Source: Variovorax sp. ZS18.2.2 (GTDB lineage: Bacteria; Pseudomonadota; Gammaproteobacteria; Burkholderiales; Burkholderiaceae_C). Taken from it: 64,000 nucleotides of DNA. Made by a program: the position numbers and the translations under genes. The stretch is taken from NCBI RefSeq assembly GCF_024701975.1, contig NZ_JANLNM010000012.1, positions 1 to 64,000 of the forward strand. Reading direction: 5' to 3'. Positions within the stretch are counted from its first letter, which is position 1; the number at the start of each line of letters is the position of its first letter. This document shows, piece by piece, positions 8,258 through 16,326 of the stretch. The notes beneath the pieces were generated by a model that saw only the letters and a list, made by a program, of their open reading frames with translations, was not told where the DNA came from and searched no databases.

Positions 8258-9506
8258 AGCGCAGCGCCTCCGCAGGGTTGACGCGACTGGCGCGCCAGCT
8301 CGGGTACAGCGTTGCAAGGAAAGCCAGGACGAGGGAGATGATCGCGATGGGCATGATGTCGCTCTGCTGCGGGTCGCTCGGCATCTTGCTGATCAGGTAG
8401 ATGTCCTTGGGCAGGAAGCTCGCGTGAAAGAGCTGTTCGAGGAAGGGCACGATCACGTCGATGTTGTAGGCGATGCCCAGGCCCAACAGCAGGCCGGCCA
8501 CGGTGCCGATCACACCCACCATCGCGCCCTGCACCACGAAGATGCCCATGATGCTGCGCGGCGAACTGCCCAGCGTGCGCAGGATGGCGATGTCGGCGCG
8601 CTTGTCGGTCACCGTCATCACGAGCGTGGAGACCAGGTTGAACGCGGCCACCGCCACGATCAGCGTGAGGATGATGAACATCATGCGTTTCTCGACCTGC
8701 ACGGCCGCGAACCATGTCTTGTTCTGGCGCGTCCAGTCGCGGATCAAAAATTCGCCTGGCAGGCTCACGGCGAGTTGATCGGCCACGTCGCGGGCCTCGT
8801 TCAGGTCCTTGAGCTTGAGGCGGATGCCGGTCGGGCCTTCGAGGCGGAACACCTTGGCCGCATCCTGCTCGTGCACCATCGCCAACGCCGAGTCGTACTC
8901 GTAGTGGCCCGAATCGAAGGTGCCCACCACGGTGAACTGCTTCAGGCGCGGCACCACGCCAGCCGGCGTGACCTGGCCGCCCGGCGCCACCAGCGTGACC
9001 TTGTCTCCCGGCTGCACGAACATCGAGCGCGCGAGCTCGATGCCCAGCACGATGCCGAATTCGCCCGGCACCAGCTTGTCGAAGGTGCCCTTGCTCGCGA
9101 TGCCGCCGGTGTCGGTGACCTCGGGTTCGAGCTTGGGGTCGATGCCGCGGACGATCGCGCCCTTCATGTCCTCGCCGCGCGCGATCAGCGCCTGCGTGTT
9201 GATGAAGGGGGCCGCGCCGATGACCTCGGGGTTCTTGCGCGCGGCGGCCATGATTTCGTCCAGGCTCTGCAGCGCCTGGCCGTCGCGCGAGAAGATCTCG
9301 ATGTGCGACACCACGCCGAGCATGCGGTCGCGCACCTCTTTCTGGAAGCCGTTCATCACACTGAGCACAATGATCAGCGCCGCCACGCCCAGCGCGATGC
9401 CAAGCATCGAGACACCGGAGATGAAGGAGATGAAGCCGTTGCGCCGCGTCGCCCGGCCTGCGCGCGTGTAGCGCCAGCCGAGCTGCAGTTCATAAGGGAG
9501 TCGCAT
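8250..9506 (-). CDS. lolC: Lipoprotein-releasing ABC transporter permease LolC/LolE
   Basis: A 418-residue inner-membrane protein of the LolC/LolE family, with one N-terminal membrane segment (about residues 25-45), a large periplasmic domain, and three C-terminal segments forming the FtsX domain. The opening YELQLGWRYTRAGR and the core SGVSMLGIALGVAALIIVLS are characteristic. Only one LolC/E gene is present next to lolD, so a homodimeric transporter (as described for single-subunit LolF systems) is likely unless a second gene is elsewhere. The start is the ATG following GGAAA; a TTG one codon upstream is also possible. Confidence 0.92.
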   Translation of the reverse strand: MRLPYELQLGWRYTRAGRATRRNGFISFISGVSMLGIALGVAALIIVLSVMNGFQKEVRDRMLGVVSHIEIFSRDGQALQSLDEIMAAARKNPEVIGAAPFINTQALIARGEDMKGAIVRGIDPKLEPEVTDTGGIASKGTFDKLVPGEFGIVLGIELARSMFVQPGDKVTLVAPGGQVTPAGVVPRLKQFTVVGTFDSGHYEYDSALAMVHEQDAAKVFRLEGPTGIRLKLKDLNEARDVADQLAVSLPGEFLIRDWTRQNKTWFAAVQVEKRMMFIILTLIVAVAAFNLVSTLVMTVTDKRADIAILRTLGSSPRSIMGIFVVQGAMVGVIGTVAGLLLGLGIAYNIDVIVPFLEQLFHASFLPKDIYLISKMPSDPQQSDIMPIAIISLVLAFLATLYPSWRASRVNPAEALRYE

Positions 9507-9540
9507 CAAATTTCCTGCCGAGCCGCCTCAAAGGAAATTT

Positions 9541-9594
9541 GCCCGCCCTTGGGGGGCAGCGAATACACGAAGTGAGGAGCGAGGGGGTAGGTCA
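9541..9594. repeat. Intergenic G-run element with ACACGAAGTG core
   Basis: Between lolC and the rpfE-type gene lies a sequence with a short CCC...GGGGGG arm pair followed by ACACGAAGTG (9565-9574) and a further G-run. The element at 26673-26750 has the same arrangement (C5-GGTA-G5 hairpin, then ACACGAAGTG, then a G-run). This is probably one of the abundant intergenic repeat families of Comamonadaceae; only the two copies in this window were compared. Confidence 0.5.
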
Positions 9595-9651
9595 TATACG
9601 GCGGAATTGTGGCATCACGGATAACCTGGGGGCTTCCGGGACAATAGGGGG

Positions 9652-10617
9652 ATGGCCGAACACCCCCCACGTCACTTGTTGATCCCCTTCGCCGGCCGCG
9701 GTTCCCCTGCCTGCCGCGCGGCATTGCCGACGCTCAAGCTCCCGAATCTCGAATCCCTGCTCTCCCGCCTTTCCCTCGCAGACACCGACACCCAGGACGA
9801 AAGCACGCGCTCGCCTCCGCACGAGCGGGCGCTCGCCAAGGCGCTGGGCATCTCCGCCGCCGACGGCTGCATTCCGTGGGCTGCGCTGGAGGCCCTGCAA
9901 ACCTGCCTGGCCGCATCCGGCGACACCGAAGCCTGGGCGCATGTGACGCTGTGCAACTGGCAGGTCGGCATCGACGACGTGGCGCTGGGCGATCCGTCCG
10001 CCATCGAGATCGATGTCGCCGAATCGGCCGCCCTGCTGGCCGTTGCAGAGCCGTTCTTCGAAGAAGACGGCATCGTGCTGTACCTCTCCGACACGCCGGG
10101 CCGCTGGCTCGCACGCGCGCCCATCTTCGAAGGGCTGGCCACTGCCTCCATCGACCGCGCGGTGGGCCACCCGATCTCGCAGTGGTCGCCGCTGGGCGAT
10201 TCGGGGCGGTCTCTGCGCCGCCTGCAGAACGAGATGCAGATGCTGCTCTATACACAGCGCGTGAACGACGACCGCGCCGCGCGCGGCGTGCCGCCGATCA
10301 ACTCGTTCTGGCTCAGCGGCACGGGTGCGCTGCGGAAAGATGCCAAACGACCTGCCACGACGCCCGACGTCGACGACGCCCTCCGCATCGCCGCGCTGCG
10401 CGACGATGGCGCGGCCTGGGCCGAGGCCTGGCAAGCGCTGGATGCCGGCGCCATCGCCTCGCTGCTGGCCGACTACACGCGCGGCGCCGATGTGGCACTC
10501 ACGCTCTGCGGCGACCGCGGCGCGCAGCGCTACACCGTGCAGCAGCGCGGCCTCGCGCGATGGGCGAAGAGCCTGTTCGACCGCACGCGCGCCATCACCG
10601 TGCTGGAGTCGCTGTGA
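9652..10617 (+). CDS. RpfE-type protein (annotated elsewhere as regulatory protein or phosphoglycerate-mutase-like)
   Basis: A 321-residue cytoplasmic protein recognised by overall similarity to the RpfE-type regulatory proteins found upstream of recJ in Xanthomonas and Burkholderiales. It begins HLLIPFAGRGSPACRAAL, contains WAHVTLCNWQVGIDDV, and includes RLQNEMQMLLYTQRVNDDRAARGVPPINSFW as adjoining blocks. No enzyme active site could be assigned. The stop overlaps the GTG start of recJ by four bases (GTGA), so the two form a coupled pair. A GACAAT box at 9640-9645 ends only six bases before the ATG, so the transcript may be leaderless or nearly so. The molecular role is not known. Confidence 0.75.
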   Translation: MAEHPPRHLLIPFAGRGSPACRAALPTLKLPNLESLLSRLSLADTDTQDESTRSPPHERALAKALGISAADGCIPWAALEALQTCLAASGDTEAWAHVTLCNWQVGIDDVALGDPSAIEIDVAESAALLAVAEPFFEEDGIVLYLSDTPGRWLARAPIFEGLATASIDRAVGHPISQWSPLGDSGRSLRRLQNEMQMLLYTQRVNDDRAARGVPPINSFWLSGTGALRKDAKRPATTPDVDDALRIAALRDDGAAWAEAWQALDAGAIASLLADYTRGADVALTLCGDRGAQRYTVQQRGLARWAKSLFDRTRAITVLESL

Positions 10618-12335
10618 AGATCATTGCCAGGGAAATTCCCCCCCGCACCGTCTGGGCCCTCGAGCAGGCCGGCGTGCACCCGCTGCTCGCGCGCCTCTTC
10701 GCCGCGCGCGGCGTGATGGCCAAGGACGAGCTCGACGACGGCCTCGCCCGCCTGCTGCTTCCCGACACGTTGCGCGGCACGCGCGAAGCCGCCGTGCTTC
10801 TGGCCGACGCGATGGCGCAGGACAAGCGCCTCTGCATCGTCGCCGACTACGACTGCGACGGCGCCACCGCCTGCGCGGTCGGCGTCCGCGGCCTGCGCCT
10901 TTTGGGCGCCAAGCACGTGAGCTACCTCGTGCCTGATCGCGTGGTCGACGGCTACGGCCTCACGCCGCCGATTGCCGAGCGCGTGGCCGACAGCGGCGCC
11001 GACATGCTGATCACCGTCGACAACGGCATCGCCAGCGTCGAGGGCGTCGCGGCTGCGAAGGCGCGCGGCCTGCAGGTGCTGGTGACCGATCACCATTTGC
11101 CCGGCCCCGAGCTGCCCGTCGCCGATGTGCTGGTGAATCCGAACCAGCCCGGCTGCGACTTCGAGAGCAAGAGCATCGCGGGCGTCGGCGTCATGTTCTA
11201 CGTGCTGCTCGCGCTGCGCTCCGAACTGCGCACGCGCGGCGTGTTCGACGTGGCGACGCAGCCCAAGCTCGACGCACTCTTGCCGCTGGTCGCGCTCGGC
11301 ACCGTCGCCGACGTGGTGAAGCTCGATGCCAACAACCGCCGCCTCGTCGCGCAGGGCCTGCGCCGCATCCGCGCGGGCGCGATGCCCGCGGGCGTGGCCG
11401 CGCTCTTCAAGGCCGCGGGCCGCACGGCTTCGGCCGCCACCACCTTCGACTTCGGCTTCGCCCTCGGCCCGCGCATCAATGCGGCCGGCCGGCTGGCCGA
11501 CATGACGCTGGGCATCGAATGCCTGCTGACCGACGACGCGGGCCGCGCCGACGAACTCGCGCGCATGCTCGACGGCATCAACCGCGAGCGGCGCGACATC
11601 GAGGGCGGCATGCGCGACCAGGCGCTGCTGCTGGCCGAATCGCTCTTCGCCACCGACGGAGAAGGCGTCGAGGCCCCGCCGGCCGCCATCAGCGTGTTCG
11701 ATGCGAACTTCCACGAAGGCGTGGTCGGCATCGTGGCCTCGCGCATCAAGGACCGCTTCCATCGCCCGACCTTCGTGTTCGCCGCGAGCGGCGCGCCGGG
11801 CAAGGAGCAGGAGCTCAAGGGCTCGGGCCGGTCGATTCCGGGCTTTCATTTGCGCGATGCGCTGGACCTCGTGGCCAAGCGCCATCCGGGCGTGCTGCTG
11901 CGCTTCGGCGGCCATGCGATGGCGGCCGGCTGCACGGTGGCGCGCGAGCACTTCAAGACCTTCGAGCAGGCGCTTGCGCAGGTGGCCGGCGAATGGCTGG
12001 CGGCATCGGCGCTCACGCGCCAGATCGAGACCGACGGGCCGATCGCGCGCGAGTACATGCGCATCGACCTCGTGGACACGCTGCACCGCGAGGTGTGGGG
12101 GCAAGGTTTCGCGCCGCCGACCTTCAGCGAAGAAGTGGAAGTGGTGTCGCAGCGGCTTGTGGGCGAGAAGCACCTGGCGCTCAAGCTCAGGCACCAGGGC
12201 CAGCCGATCGATGCGATCTGGTTCAGCCATACCGAACCGTTGCCGCCGAAAGTGAAGCTCGCGTTCCGCCTCGATGCGGACGAGTGGCAGGGCGTGCGGC
12301 GCCTGCGCTTCCTGGTCGAGGGGGCGGAGTTCTAG
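10614..12335 (+). CDS. recJ: Single-stranded-DNA-specific 5'-3' exonuclease RecJ
   Basis: A 573-residue DHH-family exonuclease used in recombination and mismatch repair. The DHH metal-binding motifs are seen in CIVADYDCDGATA (about residues 73-85), DMLITVDNGI, and VTDHHLPG, followed by the C-terminal DHHA1 domain with GSGRSIPGFHLRDAL and RFGGHAMAAGC. Length is normal for RecJ. The start is GTG, overlapping the rpfE stop; a long in-frame upstream extension of the open frame lies out of phase with rpfE and is rejected. It is the last gene of the pair. Confidence 0.95.
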   Translation: MKIIAREIPPRTVWALEQAGVHPLLARLFAARGVMAKDELDDGLARLLLPDTLRGTREAAVLLADAMAQDKRLCIVADYDCDGATACAVGVRGLRLLGAKHVSYLVPDRVVDGYGLTPPIAERVADSGADMLITVDNGIASVEGVAAAKARGLQVLVTDHHLPGPELPVADVLVNPNQPGCDFESKSIAGVGVMFYVLLALRSELRTRGVFDVATQPKLDALLPLVALGTVADVVKLDANNRRLVAQGLRRIRAGAMPAGVAALFKAAGRTASAATTFDFGFALGPRINAAGRLADMTLGIECLLTDDAGRADELARMLDGINRERRDIEGGMRDQALLLAESLFATDGEGVEAPPAAISVFDANFHEGVVGIVASRIKDRFHRPTFVFAASGAPGKEQELKGSGRSIPGFHLRDALDLVAKRHPGVLLRFGGHAMAAGCTVAREHFKTFEQALAQVAGEWLAASALTRQIETDGPIAREYMRIDLVDTLHREVWGQGFAPPTFSEEVEVVSQRLVGEKHLALKLRHQGQPIDAIWFSHTEPLPPKVKLAFRLDADEWQGVRRLRFLVEGAEF

Positions 12336-12345
12336 AAGAAAAAGA

Positions 12346-12372
12346 AACCAGGATCCCCTGGATTACCTGGTT
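12346..12372. terminator. Hairpin just after recJ
   Basis: A 7-base stem AACCAGG / CCTGGTT encloses a 13-base loop beginning 11 bases after the recJ stop. There is no T-run, so it may act as an mRNA 3' end stabiliser or a weak terminator. Evidence is structural only. Confidence 0.3.
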
Positions 12373-12436
12373 GGAGGGGGGAAGCTGCGTTTCGCCGCGC
12401 CGATTGCCTTGCTACAGGCACGCGCAAGCCGGCAGA

Positions 12437-12481
12437 TGCAACCGGTCGAATGCTCGTCCGAGCACCGTTCGACGGGTTGCA
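12437..12481. other. Long inverted repeat between recJ and the convergent small gene
   Basis: A 45-base near-palindrome: arm TGCAACC-G-GTCGAA-TGCTCG pairs with CGAGCA-CCG-TTCGAC-G-GGTTGCA. The stem has segments of 7, 6 and 6 base pairs, broken by one mismatch and a short bulge, around a loop of about three bases. It lies between two convergent genes (recJ ends 12335, the small membrane protein ends 12499). It could be a bidirectional terminator without T-run, or a folded RNA element. Confidence 0.5.
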
Positions 12482-12498
12482 CCCGCGCTCCCCCGGAG

Positions 12499-12792
12499 TC
12501 ATCGCACGTACAAAGACACCGACACGACTAACGCCCAGCTGTAGACGACGACCACGCACAACCCCATCAGGAAGCCCTCCGCCCTGCGGCTGGCCTCCGT
12601 CGCGCGGGAATGAGCGAGCAGCGTCTCCGAATTCCGAAGCAGCAACCCGTCGATGTCCACAACGTCCACCCCCCTCCTCACAGCACCTCCCTGATTCGCA
12701 AGCCGGCCCCATCGAAGCAAACGCTCCTCCATCCGTGGACAGAAAAAGTCATCACGCTCCCTCCCAGGATCTGCGGTCGATGCAGCCTGCAT
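12499..12792 (-). CDS. Small hypothetical protein with C-terminal membrane segment
   Basis: A 97-residue protein with no family recognised. The first ~70 residues are hydrophilic and charged. One hydrophobic helix at about residues 75-95 (FLMGLCVVVVYSWALVVSVS) ends five residues before the stop, which looks like a tail anchor or a single-pass protein. The strongest support for a real gene is AGGAGG placed seven bases before the ATG at 12792; a longer open frame starting at 12861 lacks this. A perfect palindrome lies 100 bases upstream in the presumed promoter. It is transcribed in the same direction as the two-component genes, 350 bases beyond their end, but codon choice is less strongly GC-biased than in neighbours. 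Confidence 0.5.
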   Translation of the reverse strand: MQAASTADPGRERDDFFCPRMEERLLRWGRLANQGGAVRRGVDVVDIDGLLLRNSETLLAHSRATEASRRAEGFLMGLCVVVVYSWALVVSVSLYVR

Positions 12793-13146
12793 TGCGTTCC
12801 CTCCTGCGCCATTCGATGAAGCGCACGCCGTGGACTTTAGAGAAAACCAGATTTCAAACAACTAATGACTAATACCAGTCACGCCGCAATCGGTGCAATT
12901 GCACCGCGGTGGAAGGTTCGATTTTTCATTTGACGTAACACTTCTGTGTACGCGCCATTGCGCAACACCAGTGAATTCTGCGTATTCCCTCTGGGTCGGC
13001 CGTGGTGTCGCAATGACGAACGATCAGGCGTCGCTGGTGCCCACTTGCTTCGAAGAAGCTGCCACGAAGCCAAGGCGGTGAACAGCCAGCAGATTGCCGA
13101 AGTGCGCAATTAATTGCACCGGCAAGCTCCCGATCAAATCGAAGCG
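12793..13146. other. Intergenic region with two related palindromes
   Basis: This 354-base gap has a lower GC content than its surroundings. It holds two palindromes sharing GCAATT/AATTGC arms: GGTGCAATTGCACC at 12892-12905 (perfect, 14 bases), and GCAATTAATTGC at 13106-13117 inside GTGCGCAATTAATTGCACC. Short open frames on both strands here lack ribosome-binding sites and are not called. The palindromes may be operators for the nearby two-component regulator or another dimeric factor. No clear sigma-70 promoter was identified. Confidence 0.45.
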
Positions 13147-14598
13147 TCAGGAATTTGCGGTCGTATTCGCACCGATCACGAATTCCCTGGGAATGAGAAT
13201 TCTGAAAAGCGTGCCGCGACCCATCACGGATTTGACCTCGATGCGGTAATTGAGGCGCGTGGCAAATCGCTTGACAATGGCCAGGCCCAGTCCCACGCCC
13301 TTGGTGCGCTCTTTATCGCCGGGCTCTTCCTGGTGAAAGGCATCGAAAATCCGCTGCCGTGCTTCGGGCTTGATCCCGGGGCCCTGGTCCCAGATTTCGA
13401 TGGATGCGCCCCTGGCCGTTTTTCGAGCACACACCAACACACCGCTCCTGGTGTATTTGAGCGCATTGGAAACAAGATTTTCGAGCATGCGCAACAGCAT
13501 GGACGCATCGGTGCCCACGGTGATCCGCGCAATGCGAAACCGCAATTGCACACCATGGCGCTCGGCGATTTTCTCGAAATGCAGATCGAGTTTCTGGAAC
13601 AGGGATTGAATTTCGGTGGCCCGAATTTTCACTCCGGCATCAAGCGCTTCGATTCGCGCGAATTCGAGAATATTGTTGATATAGATCTGAAGCGCATCGA
13701 CTTCCTGCCCCAGGCGATCCAGCGTCGCTTCCGCGGATTGATTCGTCTTGGTGGCGGCCATGGCGGACAGCACCCACAATTTCGCGGCATGCAGCCGCTG
13801 CTGGAAATCGTGGCTCGCACCCGCGAAGAATTCCGAGCGGGTATCGAGTGTCTTGTACGCGGTGTCTTTCAATCTTTCGAGTTTGTCATTGGCTATTTCG
13901 AGTTGATTCACCAATTGACTGGCTTCATGGGTACGTGCGAGCACATCGTTGAGCTGACGAATGGCAATGAAGATATTGAGCCACAGCACGGCCAGCACAC
14001 CCACGTCGAGCGCCACGATGACCGGAAGGGTCGCCACGCCGTTCGAATACAGGTTGGCGGAAAAAGCGCCCCACAGCAGAGCGTTGTAAAGGACCACTGC
14101 AATGGGCGTCACCGGCCACATGCCGGTCATCGACACGCTGATGCTGAGCAGGCCGATGCACATGATCAGGACGCGCACCGTGAGCACCGGCCCGACGAAC
14201 AAATGGATGGTCCACATCCAGTACAGGCAGGCAATGATGATGATGACGAGCGGGATCAGCTTCAGCCCGAGGGATTTCTTGACGACCGCCGGCGGCAATT
14301 GCGTGAGCGGCCAGAAAAGCCCGATGCGGATCAGCCAGGTCACCACCGAGACCGCGAGCCAGGTCCACATGGCGGTCGAACTCAGAATGGGTGCGCTCGC
14401 TTCCGCAACCAGCAGCCCGAGGATCGTGATCCAGTAAGCGACCTGCTGGACAAAGAATTGGCGTTCCGCCAGATGCCGGTGCGCCAACGTTGCATGGATC
14501 AGGGAGCGGGAAAACTTTCCCTGCCTTTCCATGAGCGATTCATCGAGCGGCTCGTTCTTGTTGGTAAAGCCCTGTCGAAGCTCCTCAAGCATTCCCAT
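13147..14598 (-). CDS. Membrane sensor histidine kinase
   Basis: A 483-residue histidine kinase. About six membrane helices lie between residues 50 and 215, followed by a coiled linker (about 216-255), then the phosphorylation site H263 in GASHDFQQRLHAAKL. The ATP-binding domain has an N box (LENLVSNALKYT, 372-383), G1 DQGPG at 404-408 and G2 GVGLGLAIVKR at 434-444. The H box has arginine where most kinases have the conserved proline. No periplasmic sensor domain is present, so the signal is probably sensed in or near the membrane. The ATG at 14598 has GAGGAG upstream and overlaps the response-regulator gene by 14 bases, so the two are cotranscribed. The stimulus is unknown. Confidence 0.9.
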   Translation of the reverse strand: MGMLEELRQGFTNKNEPLDESLMERQGKFSRSLIHATLAHRHLAERQFFVQQVAYWITILGLLVAEASAPILSSTAMWTWLAVSVVTWLIRIGLFWPLTQLPPAVVKKSLGLKLIPLVIIIIACLYWMWTIHLFVGPVLTVRVLIMCIGLLSISVSMTGMWPVTPIAVVLYNALLWGAFSANLYSNGVATLPVIVALDVGVLAVLWLNIFIAIRQLNDVLARTHEASQLVNQLEIANDKLERLKDTAYKTLDTRSEFFAGASHDFQQRLHAAKLWVLSAMAATKTNQSAEATLDRLGQEVDALQIYINNILEFARIEALDAGVKIRATEIQSLFQKLDLHFEKIAERHGVQLRFRIARITVGTDASMLLRMLENLVSNALKYTRSGVLVCARKTARGASIEIWDQGPGIKPEARQRIFDAFHQEEPGDKERTKGVGLGLAIVKRFATRLNYRIEVKSVMGRGTLFRILIPREFVIGANTTANS

Positions 14599-15229
14599 CG
14601 CTGCTCCTCGTGGCGAAACCTGCCAGGAGCCCGAGTTGCAATGCCTTCTGGACAGCGTGCGCGCGCGATTTGACGCCCAGCGCTTCCATGGCGGAATCGA
14701 TGTGGTAATTGACCGTTCCCGGATGCAACGACAGCAATCGCGCAATTTCCTTGGTGGAGCGCCCCGCGCCTACGAATTCCAGGCATTGGCATTGGCGGTT
14801 GGTCAGGCGGATTGCACTCGGATCCGCACCCAGATCGGGCAATTGCGGAAAAACCTTTTCACCCGCAATGGCCTTGTCCAGGCTCGCCTCGAGTTCCTTG
14901 ATTTCGATGGCCTTCAGGATGTAGCCCTGGAATCCGCTGGCCTTGGCCTGGGCGATGTAGTCCGCCCGGTGGGTACCGGTCAGGATGCAGGTGATTCCTT
15001 CCTTGCCCAGCTTCTTGATTTCCATGGCCAGTGAAAGGCCGACCGCGCCGGGCACGTCGAGGTCGAGCAGGATCAATCCCCATCGGTCGGGCGTTGCCTT
15101 CAATGCGAGCAGCGCCTTTTCGGCGCTGTTGCAGACTTCGATGTTGGCGACGAGCGGACTTCGCGCGATCTTTTCCGCCGTCGCCTCCGACACCAGAGGT
15201 TGGTCTTCTATGAACAAGACGTTGATCAT
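14585..15229 (-). CDS. LuxR/NarL-family response regulator
   Basis: A 214-residue regulator with an N-terminal receiver and a C-terminal LuxR-type helix-turn-helix. The receiver keeps the acidic pair E8-D9, the phospho-acceptor D56 in LLDLDVPG, a threonine in ILTGTH and the lysine in YILKAIE. The DNA-binding part reads LTNRQCQCLEFVGAGRSTKEIARLLSLHPGTVNYHI in consecutive blocks, with the recognition helix near GTVNYHIDSAMEAL. It is first in the operon with the membrane kinase and is its likely phosphorylation partner. No good ribosome-binding site precedes the ATG; upstream sequence is A/T-rich. Targets are unknown; the nearby palindromes are candidates. Confidence 0.9.
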   Translation of the reverse strand: MINVLFIEDQPLVSEATAEKIARSPLVANIEVCNSAEKALLALKATPDRWGLILLDLDVPGAVGLSLAMEIKKLGKEGITCILTGTHRADYIAQAKASGFQGYILKAIEIKELEASLDKAIAGEKVFPQLPDLGADPSAIRLTNRQCQCLEFVGAGRSTKEIARLLSLHPGTVNYHIDSAMEALGVKSRAHAVQKALQLGLLAGFATRSSDGNA

Positions 15230-15564
15230 TGATATTTTTCGCCGGGATATTTTTTTGTTCTGCCGAACTGGGGATCAACTGTTCCAGTTCCTGTCGCCTG
15301 GCCCGATGTCCAGCAACGTGACCAGCGCGGCGGGCCACCTTCATCGTCAACAAGGCCGCGCAGCGCTGCTCGACGTGCTTCGGTCAGTTCATCCATTTCT
15401 CTACTTTACTAAAGATTACAAAGTCAACTGGGAGAAATAACTGATGACCTCTGGCTGAGGGCGATGAAATTTTGCAAACCAATTTACTACTTTTTATTTA
15501 AGAATCAACGGCATTCGGCGTTTGCAACCAAGGCAGTACCGTCTTGCCGACATCGACGGTTCAA
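15230..15564. other. A/T-rich upstream region of the two-component operon
   Basis: A gap of 335 bases, relatively A/T-rich for this chromosome, between the response regulator and the tRNA terminator. It should contain the promoter for the two-component operon (minus strand), but no clear -35/-10 pair could be picked. No convincing open frame, repeat or RNA gene is seen here. Confidence 0.4.
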
Positions 15565-15602
15565 AGAAAAACCCTCCGGGCGGTGAACCACCGGGAGGGT
15601 TT
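15565..15602 (-). terminator. Rho-independent terminator after tRNA-Thr
   Basis: Reading on the minus strand, a GC-rich hairpin with a 7-base outer stem ACCCTCC / GGAGGGT extended inward by about five more pairs is followed by TTTTTC. It begins nine bases after the CCA end of the tRNA and ends the sspA-sspB-tRNA transcript. Confidence 0.85.
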
Positions 15603-15610
15603 ATCGGGTT

Positions 15611-15686
15611 TGGTGCCGCTTGTCGGAATCGAACTGACGACCTTCCGCTTACAAGGCGGGTGCTCTACCAATTGAGCTAAAGCGGC
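15611..15686 (-). tRNA. tRNA-Thr (anticodon UGU)
   Basis: A 76-base tRNA gene with encoded CCA. The seven-base acceptor stem (GCCGCTT / AAGCGGC), D stem GCTC / GAGC, anticodon loop CTTGTAA (anticodon TGT, threonine) and TTCGATT T-loop are all present. Two A·C mismatches are visible: C27-A43 at the top of the anticodon stem and A52-C62 in the T stem. It lies 45 bases downstream of sspB in the same direction and is followed at once by a terminator, so it may be processed from the sspAB transcript. Confidence 0.93.
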
Positions 15687-15731
15687 TGAATTTCTTCGGA
15701 GTGCGTGATTCTAGTGGGCCGTTGCGAGCGC

Positions 15732-16295
15732 CTACTTGATGCGCTTGAGCGACGGCCGAGAACCGCCACCGGCCGGCGGGCGCGGTGGCTCGTCGACAGG
15801 GTCGGTGGCTGCATCAGCAGGGCCTGCATCGACCATCTCGCCGCCCTCTTCACCCGTCACCAGGTGGACGATCTTGCCGGCATCGCCTTCGGTGCCGCGC
15901 GAGGCATCACGCAAAGGCATGCGCGCAGGACCTGTGGGCGAAGCCGGCGCATCGCCGTTGTCGACCGCGGGTGCCGGCGCGGGAAACGCCATGCCCTGTC
16001 CGTTCTCGCGCGCATAGATCGCGATCACGCGCCCCACCGGCACGCTGATTTCGCGCGCACTGCCCGCAAAGCGGGCCTTGAACTCGATGAAATCGTTGCC
16101 CAGCTTGAGCGAGCTGGTCGCATCGAAGCTGATGTTGAGCACGATCTCGCCGTTCTTCACGTACTCTCGCGGAACCTGGACGGTGTCATCGACCTGCACC
16201 GCGACATAGGGCGTGAACCCGTTGTCGGTGCACCATTCGTACAGTGCCCGGATGAGGTACGGGCGGGTGGAGGACGACTCGAGCGCGTTGATCAT
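15732..16295 (-). CDS. sspB: ClpXP protease specificity-enhancing factor SspB
   Basis: A 187-residue adaptor that delivers ssrA-tagged and other substrates to ClpXP. The folded substrate-binding domain covers about residues 1-100 (STRPYLIRALYEWCTDNGFTPY at the start, then VNNG-type block YVKNGEIVLNIS and ARFAGSAREISVPV). It is followed by a flexible acidic and proline-rich linker. The C-terminal ClpX-binding module is intact (RPSLKRIK at the very end, compare RPSLRVVK in E. coli). The linker is longer than in E. coli. It is 31 bases downstream of sspA, the usual operon arrangement. Confidence 0.95.
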   Translation of the reverse strand: MINALESSSTRPYLIRALYEWCTDNGFTPYVAVQVDDTVQVPREYVKNGEIVLNISFDATSSLKLGNDFIEFKARFAGSAREISVPVGRVIAIYARENGQGMAFPAPAPAVDNGDAPASPTGPARMPLRDASRGTEGDAGKIVHLVTGEEGGEMVDAGPADAATDPVDEPPRPPAGGGSRPSLKRIK

Positions 16296-16326
16296 GAAAA
16301 GCTGCGGAGAACGGTTTGCGCAGCTT

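Noticed and set aside
12879..13109. Short open frames on both strands between the small membrane protein and the kinase gene
   Set aside because: No Shine-Dalgarno sequence, no coding bias, and the two frames overlap each other and the palindromes.
15611..15686. tRNA pseudogene
   Set aside because: Two A-C mismatches exist, but acceptor stem, D arm, anticodon loop, T-loop and CCA are intact and a terminator follows, so a functional tRNA is more likely.
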